A stretch of DNA of 8,018 nt, taken from positions 1 to 8,018 of the forward strand of contig JACDAK010000032.1 in the NCBI GenBank assembly GCA_013695495.1. The letters run 5' to 3'. The notes under the pieces were generated by a model that worked only from the letters and a program-made list of their open reading frames with translations, made no database searches and was not told the DNA's origin. Below, in pieces: positions 7,090 to 8,018 of this stretch. Source of the DNA: Blastocatellia bacterium. Lineage in GTDB: Bacteria; Acidobacteriota; Blastocatellia; Pyrinomonadales; Pyrinomonadaceae. Made by a program: the position numbers and the translations under genes. The stretch's first letter is position 1; every line of letters starts with the position of its first letter.

Positions 7090-8018
7090 TTAACTCAAGG
7101 CCGTCCCGTACATTTTTTTAAAGAAACTGCGGTATTCGCCCGAGCGGATATTGTTGACCCAGGGCTGATTGTTCCGATACCAGTCGATGGTAGAAGCTAG
7201 CCCTTCTTCCCATGAGACCTCAGGCTTCCAGCCGAGTGCGGATTCCGCAAGAGTGGGGTCGATAGCGTATCTACGGTCGTGGCCGAGGCGATCCGGTACA
7301 AACTGTATAAGGCTTTGGGGCTTGCCGAGGGCCTTTAGCAACCCATTGATCACACTCAAATTTTCCTGCTCGTTCCTGGCTCCGATGTTGTAGATCCCGC
7401 CGGCCACCCCTTTCTCGTACGCGAGCCAGATGGCTTCACAATGGTCGTCAACGAATATCCAGTCGCGAACGTTCCGCCCGTCGCCATATACCGGTAGGGG
7501 TTCGTCGTTCAAGGCGTTCGCGATCATCAGCGGGATGAGCTTTTCCGGGAACTGGCGGGGACCGTAGTTGTTGCCGCAGCGCGTGATCACGGTGTCGACG
7601 CCGAACGTTTCGCGAGCCGCGCGAACGACGAACTCCGCCCCGGCTTTGGAGGCCGCGTAGGGTGAATTGGGCTGCAGCGGCGACCCTTCGGTGAAGAACT
7701 CATTGCTATCGTCCGGAAGGCTGCCCATCACTTCATCGGTAGATACCTGAACGAATCTGCCCACATCCTTTGCGCGCGCCGCATCGAGCAGCACCTGCGT
7801 TCCGACAATGTTTGTGCGCAAAAACTCGTGTGCTGAGTGGATGCTCCGGTCCACATGCGACTCGGCAGCTAGGTTAAACACTGCGTCGCAGCCTTGCGGC
7901 ATTGCCGCTGTCACTGCTTCGACATCACAAATGTCGCCCTTTACGAATTCGTGCCGCGGGTCGCGGATATCCGAGAGATTCTCCGGATTACCGGCGTACG
8001 TGAGCGCGTCGAAGTTTA
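7090..8018 (-). CDS. rmlB: dTDP-glucose 4,6-dehydratase (N-terminus outside window)
   Basis: The 308 visible residues run from 8016 down to a TAA stop. They match RmlB, which converts dTDP-glucose to dTDP-4-keto-6-deoxyglucose with bound NAD+, the second step of the rhamnose pathway. Visible signatures, numbered from the first complete codon, are DALTYAGNPENL (3-14, with the aspartate that contacts NAD ribose), NLAAESHVDRSI (48-59), STDEVMGSLP (92-101, catalytic T93, D94, E95), the Y120-x3-K124 pair, TRCGNNYGPRQFPEKLIP and GDGRNVRDWIFVDDH. About 30 residues with the GxxGxxG loop lie beyond the right edge, judged against the E. coli enzyme. A GTG at 7914 is internal and is not the start. It precedes rmlD in one operon; rmlA and rmlC may lie further right. 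The usual tyrosine in the STDEVYG motif is methionine here. Confidence 0.95.
   Translation of the reverse strand, partial: NFDALTYAGNPENLSDIRDPRHEFVKGDICDVEAVTAAMPQGCDAVFNLAAESHVDRSIHSAHEFLRTNIVGTQVLLDAARAKDVGRFVQVSTDEVMGSLPDDSNEFFTEGSPLQPNSPYAASKAGAEFVVRAARETFGVDTVITRCGNNYGPRQFPEKLIPLMIANALNDEPLPVYGDGRNVRDWIFVDDHCEAIWLAYEKGVAGGIYNIGARNEQENLSVINGLLKALGKPQSLIQFVPDRLGHDRRYAIDPTLAESALGWKPEVSWEEGLASTIDWYRNNQPWVNNIRSGEYRSFFKKMYGTALS

Noticed and set aside
7090..7914. rmlB starting at GTG 7914
   Set aside because: The same frame continues upstream to the right edge with conserved RmlB sequence (DALTYAGNPENL), so the GTG is an internal valine codon.

Overview
The window holds four protein-coding genes and very little non-coding DNA. 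It reads as chromosomal sequence from a Gram-negative bacterium of moderate to high GC. The main reasons are a full-length Wzc-type capsule/exopolysaccharide co-polymerase with a fused tyrosine kinase domain, next to dTDP-rhamnose genes. The style of the proteins suggests Acidobacteriota (Blastocatellia-like). That is an impression from memory, not something the sequence proves.

Layout. (1) Positions 1-3503, minus strand: the first 1167 residues of a very large iron-sulfur flavoprotein whose C-terminus lies beyond the left edge. Its order is an unrecognised helical domain, two cysteine clusters, a GltD/NfnB-like FAD plus NAD(P) module, and a PyrK/NfnA-like FAD/NAD reductase module. The frame is open throughout, so the many plus-strand ORFs over this region are shadows. 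(2) Positions 3504-3683: a 180-base divergent intergenic region with weak promoter candidates and overlapping inverted repeats. (3) Positions 3684-6191, plus strand: a Wzc/BY-kinase of 835 residues. (4) Positions 6210-8018, minus strand: rmlB (5' end outside the window) followed after 25 bases by rmlD, an operon pointing toward the Wzc gene.

How they fit. RmlB and RmlD catalyse the second and fourth steps of dTDP-L-rhamnose synthesis, and Wzc controls chain length and export of a surface polysaccharide. The right-hand 4.3 kb is therefore probably part of an exopolysaccharide or O-antigen locus; rmlA and rmlC are not in view. The large flavoprotein has no evident link to polysaccharide and probably marks the border of that locus. 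No tRNA, rRNA, CRISPR array, insertion sequence or phage gene was seen. The most noteworthy item is the flavoprotein, which looks like a single-chain fusion of the two halves of an NfnAB-type (potentially electron-bifurcating) transhydrogenase with an extra N-terminal domain.
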